Shown: one piece after another, positions 11,440 to 23,480 of the stretch
How positions within the stretch are numbered: position 1 is the first letter of the stretch
How the letters are laid out: each line of letters starts with the position of its first letter
Assembly: GCA_016946835.1 (NCBI GenBank)
Contig: JACVTC010000012.1
Span: forward strand, 137,501 to 201,500
Origin: Neocallimastix lanati (nom. inval.)
Taxonomy: Eukaryota > Neocallimastigomycota > Neocallimastigomycetes > Neocallimastigales > Neocallimastigaceae
Direction: 5' to 3'
Length of the DNA: 64,000 nucleotides
The notes under the pieces: generated by a model
Database searches by the model: none
Seen by the model: the letters and a program-made list of their open reading frames with translations, nothing else
Told to the model about the DNA's origin: nothing
Program-made: the position numbers and the translations under genes

Positions 11440-12225
11440 ATACAGAATGAACAAATAATACTAATTGTGCTAGAATAATATAAATTATTCTAACCTTATA
11501 GATTATTCTATTCTATATAATTGGAACTTTCCAATATTCTTCAAATATTACTAAATAGAAATCTTAAGTTAATAAATCACTAATTAACTTATAATTCCTT
11601 TTTGAATTATCGATCCGATTCCATTATAATGTATTAAAAATCTTTAGCCAAGAATATTGTCCTTGCCCACTTAATATATTAATATTATATTTCTTTTGTA
11701 TTATGTTATATTGAAAATAATCAAATTTATTTAATTAGTTATTAAAATTTTCGTTATCAATTTAAATTTATTTTTAATTACTAAATTTAACTAAACCACA
11801 ATAAAATATTCTGTATAATCTTTTTTATTTTTATTTTATATATATTAGTATTAAACTATTATTAAATAATTAATAATTCAATAATATATAACTACTATTT
11901 ATAACAATAATATTATTAACTAAAATAATAATTCAATTTCAATTTAAATGTTTTATTTATAAAAATAATTAGTAATTAGTTTATTAAAAAAATAGTTAGG
12001 CTTTACAAATTTTAATTTGATAAAAAAATATAAATACATGTAATTTTAGTGAAATAAAATATAATGAATAACTTTCTTTTTATTAAATAAATAATTATAT
12101 TATTATTTTTCTTTTATAAATTTAAATAAATAAATATTGATTTTAAAACAAATTATTTTTTTTATTGTAATTTTATTATTTGTGTTAATTATTATTATAT
12201 TCCTAAAATTATATGAACCATACCA
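11440..12225 (+). repeat. Family A 3' LTR
   Basis: Begins at TTAATACAG after a G-rich purine tract (GCGGGGGC at about 11428), the likely polypurine tract. It ends in ATGAACCATACCA just before TTTTA. It matches the 5' LTR to about 12200. Its last 25 bp agree with the solo copy ending at 13499 but not with the 5' LTR. Confidence 0.8.
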
Positions 12226-12230
12226 TTTTA

Positions 12231-12712
12231 TGTAAGAAACTTAGATAAATTTATTATTTTATTATAAAATTTATCTATCTTTCTTATTTAATACATTAAT
12301 TTAATACATTAAATTATTGTATTTATTTTAACCAATAATATTTAATTATTAATTTATATATATTTGATTCTCTTGAGTTCTCTTCGAGAAATCAAGAGTT
12401 ATTATTTTAGAATTTTTATAATAAATAATAATTCAAATAAAATAATTAATTAATAAAACAAAACTCTTTTAATAAAACATATTTTATAAATATTTGTGTC
12501 TTTTATTCCTTTTGTGTTATTGTTTATTATAAACTTTCTATAATAAACTCTATCTTATGTTTAAGTTAAGTATAATTATTTATTTATATTATTTTATATT
12601 TATTTAATTATATTTAATTTTATTTTCTCAAATTAATGTTAATTAGTAATAATTAATGTTAATATATAGTTAAGAAATTATTTATAATTAATTTTATAAG
12701 TAATTTCTTACA
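12231..12712. repeat. Solo LTR, family C
   Basis: 482 bp with inverted ends TGTAAGAAA...TTTCTTACA and a 5-bp target duplication TTTTA on each side (12226-12230, 12713-12717). It inserted exactly at the junction between the family A 3' LTR and the next A-type LTR. It shares internal blocks (GAGAAATCAAGAG, TTTTGTGTTAT, AATAAACTCT) with the LTR at 27350-28306, which is in the other orientation. Strand is not assigned for lack of an internal region. Confidence 0.8.
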
Positions 12713-12717
12713 TTTTA

Positions 12718-13499
12718 ATACAGAATGAATAAATAATACTAATTGTGCTAGAATAATATAAATTATTCTAACCTTATAGATTATTCTATTCTATATAATT
12801 GGAACTTTCCAATATTCTTCAAATATTACTAAATAGAAATCTTAAGTTAATAAATCACTAATTAACTTATAATTCCTTTTTGAATTATCGATCCTATTCC
12901 ATTATAATGTATTAAAAATCTTTAGCCAAGAATATTGTCCTTGCCCACTTAATATATTAATATTATATTTCTTTTGTATTATGTTATATTGAAAATAATC
13001 AAATCTATTTAATTAGTTATTAAAATTTTCGTTTTCAATTTAAATTTATTTTTAATTACTAAATTTAACTAAACCACAATAAAATATTCTGTATAATCTC
13101 TTTATTTTTATTTTATATATATTAGTATTAAACTATTATTAAATAATTAATAATTCAATAATATATAACTACTATTTATAACAATAATATTATTAACTAA
13201 AATAATAATTCAATTTCAATTTAAATGTTTTATTTATAAAAATAATTAGTAATTAGTTTATTAAAAAAATAGTTAGGCTTTACAAATTTTAATTTGATAA
13301 AAAAATATAAATACATGTAATTTTAGTGAAATAAAATATAATCAATAACTTACTTTTATTAAATAAATAATTATATTATTATTTTTCTTTTATAAATTTA
13401 AATAAATAAACATTGATTTTAAAACAAAATTATTTTTATTGTAATTTTATTATTTGTGTTAATTATTATTATATTCCTAAAACTATATGAACCATACCA
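12718..13499 (+). repeat. Solo LTR, family A
   Basis: From ATACAGAATGAATAAATAAT to ATGAACCATACCA this is a third copy of the family A LTR with a few differences from the 3' LTR of the element next door. No internal sequence is attached, so it is a solo LTR or the product of LTR-LTR exchange. It is followed by TTTT and the next LTR. Confidence 0.8.
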
Positions 13500-13503
13500 T
13501 TTT

Positions 13504-14083
13504 TGATAAAGAATGAAGTAATAAATTGATTCTTATTAAAAACCTTTTAATATATGTTAAAATTAAGATATAAAATAGTTTTATGATTAATAACGTTACT
13601 AGGTTAATATGTTGAATTATATATTAATAATCCAACAATAATTAATTAATAATAATATAAAAATAATATAAGATAAATAGTTAAGTTATTTAAACACTTA
13701 ATATCTAAGAATATTTTAAATAATAATTTCTTTGAAGGATTTATGAAAATATTTATTTATTGAATTATTAGTATATAATTATTGTAAGTACAATAACCTT
13801 ACAAAGAACATAAAAGATAGATTTTTACATCTTTCTTTTATACTTTGTAAGTTACATAATAATAATATTTAATTATAAGATATTAATAATATAGTAATAT
13901 GAATATTAATAAAATATTAAGATAATAACAATATCGATATGTTTAAAATATTTAATATAATTAAATAAATTTAATTTGTATAATTAATTTGAATAATTAA
14001 AAATAGTAGTTAATATATATGATGTAAACATATATATAAACATAATATAAATAAATACATGTGACGTCATATGTAGATAATTG
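13504..14083 (+). repeat. LTR, family D, interrupted by element B
   Basis: Starts TGATAAAGAATGAAG directly after TTTT (13500-13503). The block from about 13590 (TTACTAGGTTAATATG) is shared with the relic at 37634-38290. Element B inserted at 14084. The rest of this LTR probably continues at 21219 and may end near 21420 (TTTCAACA), but that boundary is uncertain. Confidence 0.55.
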
Positions 14084-14592
14084 TAATGTGATATTCTTTA
14101 TGTTGTAGCTGGTTTAATAAGTGTATTTGAGTTATTAATAATTTTTATTAATATTTATTTTATAATTACAATATTATTTCTACTAAAGAAAAACAAAAAC
14201 AAGAATAAGAGTTAATATTAATTATACTGTAAAGTATTAATAATATATAATTATTATAAATAAATATATATATATATAAACATAATATATATATAAATAA
14301 ATAATATTTTAATATGAATAATATATAAATAATATAAACTATTATATTAATTATATATACTTTAATAATTATAAACTTTAATAATTTAAAATAAGAAGTA
14401 TAATTTAATATTTAAGAAATATATATAAGGAATATAAATAATATATACAAAATATAAATAATATAATATAAATAATAATATAAAATATATAATAATATAA
14501 ATTATTATAAATAATAAGATATAAATTTAATATCTGAATATACAAATATTCAAATATACAAATATGTTGCTACACATATTTGTTTTATATCA
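14084..14592 (-). repeat. Family B 3' LTR
   Basis: 509 bp. In element orientation it begins TGATATAAAACAAATATG and ends near AATATCACATTA. It matches 20706-21214 without visible difference. A short purine tract (AGGGAAG on the minus strand, 14598-14604) lies just inside and may serve as the polypurine tract. Confidence 0.85.
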
Positions 14593-14812
14593 GAAACTTC
14601 CCTGCTAGAATTGAACTTAATTTCGCAAGAAATTAGTGAAATTAAATTTATAATAATTTAGATTAAAAATTTTTATATTAATTTATATTAAATTTAATTA
14701 TAAAAAAAATGAAATTTTTGAAAATTTTTATAATAAAATTTTAATAATAAAAAAAAATTTTTTTTTTTTTATATAAAGAAATTAAAGATTTTTGAAATTT
14801 CAATTTGAAATT

Positions 14813-17800
14813 TCATTCATTAAAAGGTAATATATTTTTAATATGGACGTTTCTTTCCAATTTTGTACCGTCCATGGCATCCTGTAATTGAACTGTATTC
14901 CAAGATATGTCCTTAATTATATATGGGCCAAGGAAATACGGTTCAAGTTTAGTTCGTTGGTGATTTCTTATTTTTACTAAATCACCAATTTTAAAATTTT
15001 TCTTATTTTCCATACTTTGTTGAGCTTGTCTTCGAGTTTTCCAATAATGGATTGTTCCAAGCATTTTTTTTGCTGCTTTTTCAACCCATTTAGCATGCTC
15101 AACGAACCTTTCCATTAATATTTCGTCCATAGTTCTACTATTATCTTCCAAAATTGAATTTCTTAAATTTATATCTATAGGTAGTAATTCCTTACGTCCA
15201 TATAAAAGTTCAAAACTTGAATAACCCGTTACAGCAGATTTACTGGTTCTTAAAGCCCATAAAGCCAGCGGTAACAAAATATCCCAATGTTTGTTATCAT
15301 TCGAGAAATTTCTTAATTGCTTTCCTATTTCTCTATTTCTGTTTTCCACTAATCCATTTGATTCTGGATGATATGTACTAACAAAATGAACGTACACATC
15401 ATATAGATCTAAAAATATTTTAGTATAATCAGCAGTAAACTGTACACCATTATCTGTAATAATTAGTTCTGGTATACCATGTCTACTAAAAACTTCTACT
15501 AAGAAATTTGTTACGTCCTGTGAAGTAGTAGTACGAAGTGGTTTAGCTTCTACCCACTTTGTAAAATAATCTACGCAAACAATAATATATTTATTACCTT
15601 GTTGTGTTTCTTTTAGGGGTCCAATAATATCTAAACCAACTCTAACAAAAGGAGCTTCTACAGGAGTTCCATATTTTTCTGTTGGTTTCGGCAATGGCTC
15701 AGAACGATTTAGTTGGCATATTTTGCATAGCGAAATATATTTTTTTACATCTATTATTAAATTTTTCCAGTAATATTTTTCTTTTATTCTTTCGTAAGTT
15801 TTCTGAATACCTTCATGACCCACTCTATGTTCTTTAGTAATAATTTTAATTTTTTCATAGGGATCATCAATAATTTTTCTTAATTTATTATCATCTCTAA
15901 AATATAATTTATTATCAATTTTAACTATTTTTTCGGTTAAAAATTTATACATAAATTCAGAAATGAATTTTTCGTTCTCCTCCTAGGTGAGAATGGAGCT
16001 ATCAATAGGTGAATTATTAACAATGGAGGAATCAATGGAACTATTAGAATTGTTAACAGAAGTGAACAGAATATCGCTATTAAGAAGAGAATTAGAACTA
16101 ATACAAACATTAGTAACAGAGAAGTCTTTACGAACAACTCTAGACAATGCATCAGCAATCAAATTAGCTTTACCAGGGTGATAAACAATATCAACTTGAA
16201 GTTTACTAAATTTATCACACCAACGTTGATGTTTAAGAGTATTCGGCTCACAACTTTTAATAATAGAAACTAAAGGTTTGTGATCAGTATATAGAATTGT
16301 TTTGAATGGATTACCTAAAATATAATGTTCGAATTGGACTAAGCAATAATAAACAGCAGTGCCTTCAAGTTCAGTTGTAGTATAATTTTTCTCAGATTTT
16401 TTTAAACTTCTACTAACAAAATAAATAGGGTGTTCAATATTATCATCATAAAGTTGTAAAAGAACACCACCAATACCATAACCACAAGCATCGGAACGAA
16501 TAATAAATGGAATATCAAATTTAGGGTAACAGAGGATAGGGGCACTGATTAAACAATTCTTTAATAATTGAAAGCTATTGTTTTGAGAATCAGTCCAAAC
16601 AAATGGAGTATTCTTCCTTAACAAAGAACAAAGAGGTGCAGATTTAGCAGAGTAATTGTCAATGAAATTTCTATAATAACCAGTCATGCCTAGAAAAGAA
16701 CGAAGTTCGGATACATTAGTAGGAGGAGTCATATTCATAATGGAAAGCGTTTTCTTATCTAGAGGAAGTAAACCATCAGTAGTAACTTTATGACCTAAAG
16801 CTTCAATTTCTGTTTGACAGAAATGACATTTTTCTATGTTTAATTTTAAATTATATTTTCTTAAAATATTAAAAACTTTGGAAAGATGAATTAGATGATT
16901 TTCAAAACTATCGGAATAAATAATAATATCATCTAAGTATATTTGAACGCAATCATTAATTAAATCAAAGAAGATTCTATTCATTTCACGCTGGAAGGTA
17001 GCAGGCGCGTTAGTTAAACCAAAGGGCATAACTTTAAAATAGTAATTACCAAATTTTGTTGTAAAAGAAGTCTTTTCCATATCTTCAGCCCACATAGGAA
17101 TTTGATGGTAACCACTAAATAAATCAATAGAAGAAAATATTTTTGCATCTTTCAAAGCATCAAAGATTTCACGAATTTTTGGGAGTGCATAGGCATCTTT
17201 AATAGTAATATCATTCAACTTCCTAAAATCAACACAAAGACGCCATTTACCATTTTTCTTTAACACTAAAACAACAGGAGAAGCCCATGGAGAATGAGAA
17301 GGTTCAATTAACTTTTTCTCCAATAATTTACGAAGTTCTTCCTTTAAAGCATTAGATTGAACCTGAGAAATTTTATACGCCTTTTGTTTAATTGGCATAG
17401 AGTTTTCTTGTAAAATAATATGATGAGGAAATAATTTAGAAGGTTCCAAATCATCAGAAGAAATGGCAATAATATCATCAAATTTTTTTAATAATCTACA
17501 AAATTTTTTATAATCTTTTTTATTTTTAAATTTTAATTGATTAATAATAGAATTAATTACATCATCTTTTTCTTTAGCACTAATATTAGAATTAGATTCA
17601 TTAGCATCAACAAATAAAGTAGCCTCAACAATATCAATTTTTGGTTCAGGAGAAACACATAATAAAGACTGAGAACGGAAGGTATTTATATCTTCTATAT
17701 TACTAATAGGTACTAATTTATCGTCCATATTCATATATGCAAGAACTTTATGAATTGTGTCAATAAGAATCCTGTTATCAGATTGTGTTTTAAGAGAAAT

Positions 17801-19200
17801 AATCGCATCATAAAAAGGATCGTCTTTATCGGAAATTTTAAAATCAGTAATAAATTCAACAGAACCAAGTTTAACAGCTAAGCGAACAATATCATAAACA
17901 CGACTTATATCATCAACCATCGCTTGTCTAATTGTACTTTTATCATGGCCAATAATTTGATAATTTTTAACAAATTTATTTAAAAATTTACGTGATATTA
18001 AATTTGCATTACTACACGCGTCTATGAAAATTGAAGCAGGATAGCCATTAATATATCCACGTACAACTGCAACATCATGTTCTTGTACAATATTATTATT
18101 ATTATTTAAATTATTAGCTATTTTACTATTATAATTAATATCACTATAATTTTCATTGTTACTACTATTGGTACTATTATTATCGTTATTATTATAGTTA
18201 TTATCTATATTAGAATTAGTAGCATTAATAATATTTTCATTATTTTGCTTTGAATTCTTAATACCTTTAATTAATTCATCTTTAGAAATTTCTGAAATGT
18301 TAAGGAGTTGTCCAATTGTAATATTTGCTGGAATATTTAATAAATCTTCGCAAATATTATATTGCTCGCGGTTTCTCATCATCTGTATGGTAGGTTTTTG
18401 TTTCTTTTCTTTTTCCGTTAAATTTTTATTCTTCATTTTGTCCATATTATTAACATTATTAACTGTATTCATATTATTAATTTTTTTACTTGAATCATTA
18501 TCATTAATTTTATTCTTAATTCTTTCTCTTTGCTGTGCGTTATTATGAACTTCATTTTTTTCATTTTTATTTTCATTATTATTATCAATTTTAATATTAT
18601 TGTTAGGGACTTTTTTATTTATTCTTCTCGTAGGTTTAATAATTCGTTTGTTATTTATAATATTATCAGTGGAATTATTATTTTGGATAGGATTACTAAT
18701 ATTATTTATATTATCAAATATTTTATTTTGAGGAATAGTTTGTGAATTATTAATGGAAGTTTTGTCATAATTATTCGTTATATTGGGTAACTTCTTATTA
18801 GCGTTTGTTAATATATTATTATATTTTTCATCTCTTTCTCTTTTTGCAGCTGCTATAATTTCTTCCAAATTGTTATGATTGTCGTAAGAAGATACTACAA
18901 CATTGTCGCCATTATAATCATTAATTTTATCATTTTCAAAATAGAATTGTTCATTATTATTTATATTATCATAATCATTATTATAATCATTATTATAATC
19001 ATTATTATCATAATGGTTAAAATTATCATTATCATAATCTTCATTATAATTATTATCATCAATATTATTGTAGTTATTATTATAATTGTTATGGTTATTA
19101 CTATAATCATTATTGAGACAAACAGTAGCAATATTGTTTTCACCATAATCATTATAGTTGGCATTTTGATTATTGGAAGTTAGCCTTCTTCTGTAATCTA
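14813..19200 (-). pseudogene. Pol region of family B element (about one break)
   Basis: Read from right to left. An asparagine-rich linker (about 19190-18100) lies in the -1 frame relative to gag and has no ATG start, as expected of a gag-pol fusion. Then come a protease-like segment with IFIDACSNANLIS (about 18030), RT with KKNGKWRLCVDFRKLN, LFSGYHQIPM, MPFGLTNAPATFQREM and YLDD (about 17280-16920), RNase H (RSDACGYGIGGVLLQ, about 16490; TELEGTAVYYCL), and integrase with an HHCC head, LDIIGPL, TDNGVQF and a C-terminal RTKLEPYFLGPY module. Order and motifs place it in the Ty3/gypsy group. It carries about one break. Confidence 0.85.
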
Positions 19201-20157
19201 GTTTTTTGTATTTTGATTATTGTTTTGTTGGTATCTAAGTTGTGGGCAATACCTAATAATATGGCCAGGCTCATGGCACCAATAACATACTTTTATATGT
19301 AGGTTCTCTAAACCCCTAGTAATATCATCAACACTATTTAAACCATTATTATTGTTAGGAGTATTATTAATATTTCTTGGAACCTTTGTATTATTCATTC
19401 TATTTAATGTATTATTATTAATATTATTATAGTTGTTATAATTATTGTTAAAATTATTACTCCTCTGTAATTCATTATTTAAATTCCTATTTTTATTTTG
19501 TAAATTGGTATTTAAGAATGAGTTATAATTATTATTTAATTGATTAAAGTTTTGGTTGGATCTATATCTACTAATAAAAGGATAATTATTTTGGATATTA
19601 TTATTGTTAAATTTTCTACCCTTTTGTACTGAGCGACTTCCAAGTTTTATTCTTTCTACTTTTTCTGCAATTTTACAAGCAGCCTCAATAGTCTTGGCTT
19701 CTTCATAGGCTACCTTTTCATAAATATCAGTTCGACTACGTATAGAATTCTCGTAATCGTAGACTGATAATTTTGCTTTATTATCTGTAGAGAGCTGGCA
19801 GTAGTAATCCAAGTACCTATCGTTAAATTCCCTGACACTTTCATTTGGCATAATTAGTAAAGTTTTTAATTCCCTAAATCTTTCATCTTCGTTTAGATGA
19901 TACCTTTCCAGGAGGATATCTCTACACTCTTCTAAATTTAAAATTCTGTTTGCTTCTACGAATTTATCGCTCACAATTTGGGTGGCTTCTTCTACAGTTC
20001 CTGCCAAAATGAACTGAAATTTTTCTTCGTCATCAGTAACCTTTTCCATCTTTAACCAATTTTTCATAAGAATGTACCAAGCTTTTACATTCTTATTATT
20101 TCCACCTATAATTGGGAGTGGAATTTTTCTTCCTTCACGGTTGGAGCTCATCTTCAT
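19198..20157 (-). CDS. Gag of family B element
   Basis: A 319-residue gag-like protein. The N-terminal half is a capsid-type domain (LKTLLIMPNESVREFNDRY, then KLSVYDYENS). A long asparagine-rich low-complexity stretch (about residues 185-280) follows, then a zinc knuckle CYWCHEPGHIIRYC (CX2CX4HX4C) near residue 292. The start ATG (20157) is preceded by an A+T-rich leader. The frame looks whole and ends directly after a slippery heptamer. Confidence 0.85.
   Translation of the reverse strand: MKMSSNREGRKIPLPIIGGNNKNVKAWYILMKNWLKMEKVTDDEEKFQFILAGTVEEATQIVSDKFVEANRILNLEECRDILLERYHLNEDERFRELKTLLIMPNESVREFNDRYLDYYCQLSTDNKAKLSVYDYENSIRSRTDIYEKVAYEEAKTIEAACKIAEKVERIKLGSRSVQKGRKFNNNNIQNNYPFISRYRSNQNFNQLNNNYNSFLNTNLQNKNRNLNNELQRSNNFNNNYNNYNNINNNTLNRMNNTKVPRNINNTPNNNNGLNSVDDITRGLENLHIKVCYWCHEPGHIIRYCPQLRYQQNNNQNTKN
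19201..19207 (-). promoter_or_regulatory. Programmed -1 frameshift heptamer, family B
   Basis: AAAAAAC on the minus strand, in the phase ACA AAA AAC, immediately before the gag TAG stop at 19198-19200. The -1 frame is open from here through the asparagine-rich linker into pol. No strong stem-loop is seen downstream, unlike in families A and E. Confidence 0.75.
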
Positions 20158-20205
20158 ATTTTATTAAATGAATATATTGTATGTGTATATGTATTTTTTT
20201 TTTTA

Positions 20206-20248
<43 letters not shown>

Positions 20249-20683
20249 ATTATTATTATTATTATTATTATTCAATTTTAAAGTTAATGATTAACAACTA
20301 TCTACTAAGATATACTAAGATAAATTATTTCCTAACCCTAAAGTTATATTATTATTAATTAATAATTATTTCCTAATTAGTAAAAATTTTATTTACACTA
20401 AATTTTGCATTAAACAAAAATTAATTATTAAATTTTAAATATGAAATTTATTGATAATATTGTAGTATATGAATATAGGTTAATCGTTTTTATTCTGGTT
20501 CGATTTCCCAGTCTCCTACTTCATATTTTTCTACAATAACTCTAACACTAACACTAAATTTAATTAAATTGTTGAGAAACGACGTCTTTAACCTCTAAAC
20601 GCAATTTCTCCAAAATCTAACTAAATAATAAATATTAATTACAATTAATAACTATACACTAATAAGCCTATTTTTAACTACAA
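20158..20683 (-). other. Family B leader with (TTA)n run
   Basis: Untranslated leader between the primer-binding site and gag. It contains a (TTA)n microsatellite at about 20205-20270 and otherwise unique A+T-rich sequence. No open frame of note. Confidence 0.6.
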
Positions 20684-20700
20684 CCTCACACTTCGCACCA
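20684..20700 (-). other. Candidate primer-binding site, family B
   Basis: In element orientation TGGTGCGAAGTGTGAGG lies 5 nt inside the 5' LTR. TGG pairs with the CCA end of a tRNA; the implied tRNA 3' end is CACTTCGCA-CCA. It does not match the initiator tRNA-Met of this window, so another tRNA would be the primer. Confidence 0.65.
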
Positions 20701-20705
20701 ATTTT

Positions 20706-21214
20706 TAATGTGATATTCTTTATGTTGTAGCTGGTTTAATAAGTGTATTTGAGTTATTAATAATTTTTATTAATATTTATTTTATAATTACAATATTATT
20801 TCTACTAAAGAAAAACAAAAACAAGAATAAGAGTTAATATTAATTATACTGTAAAGTATTAATAATATATAATTATTATAAATAAATATATATATATATA
20901 AACATAATATATATATAAATAAATAATATTTTAATATGAATAATATATAAATAATATAAACTATTATATTAATTATATATACTTTAATAATTATAAACTT
21001 TAATAATTTAAAATAAGAAGTATAATTTAATATTTAAGAAATATATATAAGGAATATAAATAATATATACAAAATATAAATAATATAATATAAATAATAA
21101 TATAAAATATATAATAATATAAATTATTATAAATAATAAGATATAAATTTAATATCTGAATATACAAATATTCAAATATACAAATATGTTGCTACACATA
21201 TTTGTTTTATATCA
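20706..21214 (-). repeat. Family B 5' LTR
   Basis: 509 bp, same as 14084-14592. Promoter function is expected from the family, but no specific TATA box can be singled out in such A+T-rich DNA. Confidence 0.85.
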
Positions 21215-21495
21215 ATTGAAATTATTAATATAAATCTTATTTATTAATATTCTCAGAATTATTAGGCCTAAGATAATTCTTTAAATATTAAATAAGAATT
21301 TATATTAATTATTAATTATTTAAATATATATATTATTTATAATTAAATAAATAATATTTTTTAACTATTGAAATGTAAATAACTGAAATAGAGATTTCAA
21401 TTCAGTTATAATTTCAACAATATAGTCAAGGTGATTTTTAAAATATTAATAAATTTATGTATTCTTTACATTAATAATTTTACTATATTATTTGA

Positions 21496-23471
21496 GGGGA
21501 AGTTGCATTACGCCAATTTTTTTCACGTGATATATATAAATTTGTGGCTATGGCTATATTATACTACATAATATTATTTTATTGTATTATTTTGTTATTT
21601 CAATTTTTAAATTAATTATTAAGTGAATAATTAAATAAATCATATAATGGTTAGATTTTTTGATTTTAATTCTTTTTTTTAATAATAATTCTTTTATTTA
21701 AATGTTATTAAAAATATAAATATTATTAATTATTTTACTTAAATGTTATTAATAAAAAAAAAAACATAAAAATATAAATGTTATTAATAATAATTCTTTT
21801 ACTTAAATGTTATTAAAAATATAAAACTAATAATAATAATTTTTTTATTTAAATTTTTTAATAAAAAATTATATAAAATTACAAATGTTATTAAAAATAT
21901 AAATTTTATTAATAATAATTCTTTTCTTTTAAAAATTATTAAGCGAAATAATAATTATAATGATAAAACTATAAATTATACATTGTATTTGAATATTTAT
22001 TAAAACTGTATAAATTTAATATGCTTTATAAATTAAATTATTGAATGACAGAATTCTGATTATTTCATTTGGTCATTCCTCATTTCTTAATTATTTATTA
22101 TAAAGTAATATTTATATTATATTATTTAAATTAGTTAAACAATCAAACTACAAATTAATAATTTTATTTCTATCACATTTAGCATCAATTAACTTGGCTT
22201 CAATACTTTTGAAGCGTTCAATTAAGACACTGATTTCATTAGCTTTATTTATTGCTCTTTTTTTTATTTTCCAAATTCCTCTTATTTTTCTTTGATAATC
22301 ATAATATAATAAATGTTCAAGTTCATTTAATTTATCTATTAATTCATAAAAAGATGGTTTTGTTGGAAATAAATTATTTAAATAATTATTGAGTGATTCT
22401 GAGGCATTGTTTGTTATATGTTCTATATTATTATAATAATTCCAAAATTTCATATCATAATCAATTAAATATGTTTTATAAAAATATTCTAAAAATTTTA
22501 AAAATTGACAATAATTATTTTTAATGGATTTAATTTTAATTATAACATAAATATCAAATATATATTCAGGATTTATAAATGGTAAATTTGAAATAGCTTT
22601 ATAATAAATAAATATATTATTATTATTTTTTACTTCATTATAGCATAATTTATTTTTTTTAATTTCTAGTGATTTTTTATAATGCCAAATGCAATATTTA
22701 ATATTTGTATTAGGAAATATTGTTTTTGCTGCTTTAGATATGACCCTTTCAAAATCACAATGCAAATTTTTTGGTTCAATTCTAATATTATTGTTACATG
22801 TATTAGCATTTTTTTTCAATTTTTCAAATAACATTTTATATGTTTCTTGTTCTTTATTTTTTAATATTGCAAAAGAAGTAGTGTAAAAACTATCTAATTC
22901 TTTAGCATAAGTTCTTGTAATAAATACTTGATAACTAAATTTAGGGGCAATAAAAAATGTACCATCAACAAATATATCATCATTATATTCCTTAAATAAT
23001 TTTGCTTGAAAAGGGGATTGAAAAATTATTAAATTAGAATTTTTGAATATCATAAAATTTTCACCTCGCTTTGTTTTATAATATTCAGATTCACTTGGAA
23101 TTTCAGCAAATGTTGTTACATTGGATGGTAGTTTTTTATTTAAATTTCTTGATATTTGGGATTTAATTGAATTATATTCTGGACATATAAGTCCCATTTC
23201 TTTAGAAATTTTATTATATAGGGGTTTTATTTTTATACCAAAAGGAATTGAACTTTTTTCAATTCCATCTTATTTTATTTTATTTTATATATTTTTATTA
23301 TTATATTCTTTATTTATTTATCTATTTATTTATTAATTTATACATTTATTTATTTTAAAATTAATTGTATTATAATTTTTTATGGCGTTAACAAAAAATT
23401 TTACAAGCCATTAAAAATAAATGGCGTATTGAAAATTTGTATTTTAAAAATTGGCGAAATGAACCACATTC
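21496..23471 (-). mobile_element. MULE DNA transposon 1
   Basis: Bounded by the 9-bp direct repeat ATTATTTGA (21487-21495 and 23472-23480), the duplication size typical of Mutator-like elements. The ends are imperfect inverted repeats, GGGGAAGTTGCATTACGCCA on the left and GAATGTGGTTCATTTCGCCA on the right (reverse complement), both followed by ATTTTT. One transposase gene fills the middle. With about 2 kb and no visible zinc-finger exon it is probably a shortened copy. Confidence 0.8.
22148..23197 (-). CDS. MULE transposase, N-terminally short
   Basis: A 349-residue minus-strand frame with the MULE catalytic domain: VDGTFFIAPKFSYQVFITRTY with the first catalytic D, HCDFERVISKAAKTIFPN with the second D, and NIKYCIWHYKKSLE. 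A helical C-terminal region follows (NASESLNNYLNNLFP). Homology to the two other copies here continues upstream of the ATG in the same frame (SSIPFGIKIKP, ISKE, to about 23270) until a stop. The usual DNA-binding zinc finger that precedes this domain is missing. It probably binds the GGCGAAATGCAA-type repeats in the element ends (inference). It is likely inactive because of the missing N-terminus. Confidence 0.8.
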   Translation of the reverse strand: MGLICPEYNSIKSQISRNLNKKLPSNVTTFAEIPSESEYYKTKRGENFMIFKNSNLIIFQSPFQAKLFKEYNDDIFVDGTFFIAPKFSYQVFITRTYAKELDSFYTTSFAILKNKEQETYKMLFEKLKKNANTCNNNIRIEPKNLHCDFERVISKAAKTIFPNTNIKYCIWHYKKSLEIKKNKLCYNEVKNNNNIFIYYKAISNLPFINPEYIFDIYVIIKIKSIKNNYCQFLKFLEYFYKTYLIDYDMKFWNYYNNIEHITNNASESLNNYLNNLFPTKPSFYELIDKLNELEHLLYYDYQRKIRGIWKIKKRAINKANEISVLIERFKSIEAKLIDAKCDRNKIINL

Positions 23472-23480
23472 ATTATTTGA

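Larger units (their letters stand above)
5270..12225 (+). mobile_element. Ty3-like LTR retrotransposon, family A (fossil)
   Basis: Plus-strand element with two LTRs, a 5' leader, gag, and pol in the order protease, reverse transcriptase, RNase H, integrase. TTTT lies directly outside both ends (5266-5269 and 12226-12229) and reads as the target duplication. It starts 14 nt upstream of tRNA-iMet copy 1, the place Ty3 elements choose. The LTRs differ at roughly ten scattered bases by eye and in their last 25 bp or so, so the copy is not brand new. It is broken, with about two breaks, all in pol. No chromodomain is evident after the integrase, which ends in a GPY/F-type module. Confidence 0.9.
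14084..21214 (-). mobile_element. Ty3-like LTR retrotransposon, family B (fossil, young)
   Basis: Minus-strand element with two 509-bp LTRs that look identical by eye, so the insertion is recent. It holds a primer-binding site, gag, and pol (protease, RT, RNase H, integrase). It is flanked by a 4-bp duplication ATTG (14080-14083 and 21215-21218). Unlike the tRNA-adjacent elements it sits inside another LTR instead of on a TTTT site. It looks nearly whole, with about one break, in pol. Confidence 0.9.

Noticed and set aside
18875-19183. Isoleucine-rich frames on both strands
   Set aside because: Antisense and out-of-phase shadows of the asparagine-rich linker of family B pol.
20473-20530. GGTTCGATTTC in the family B leader as a Pol III B box
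   Set aside because: No A box at a suitable distance and no cloverleaf; it lies inside a retroelement leader.
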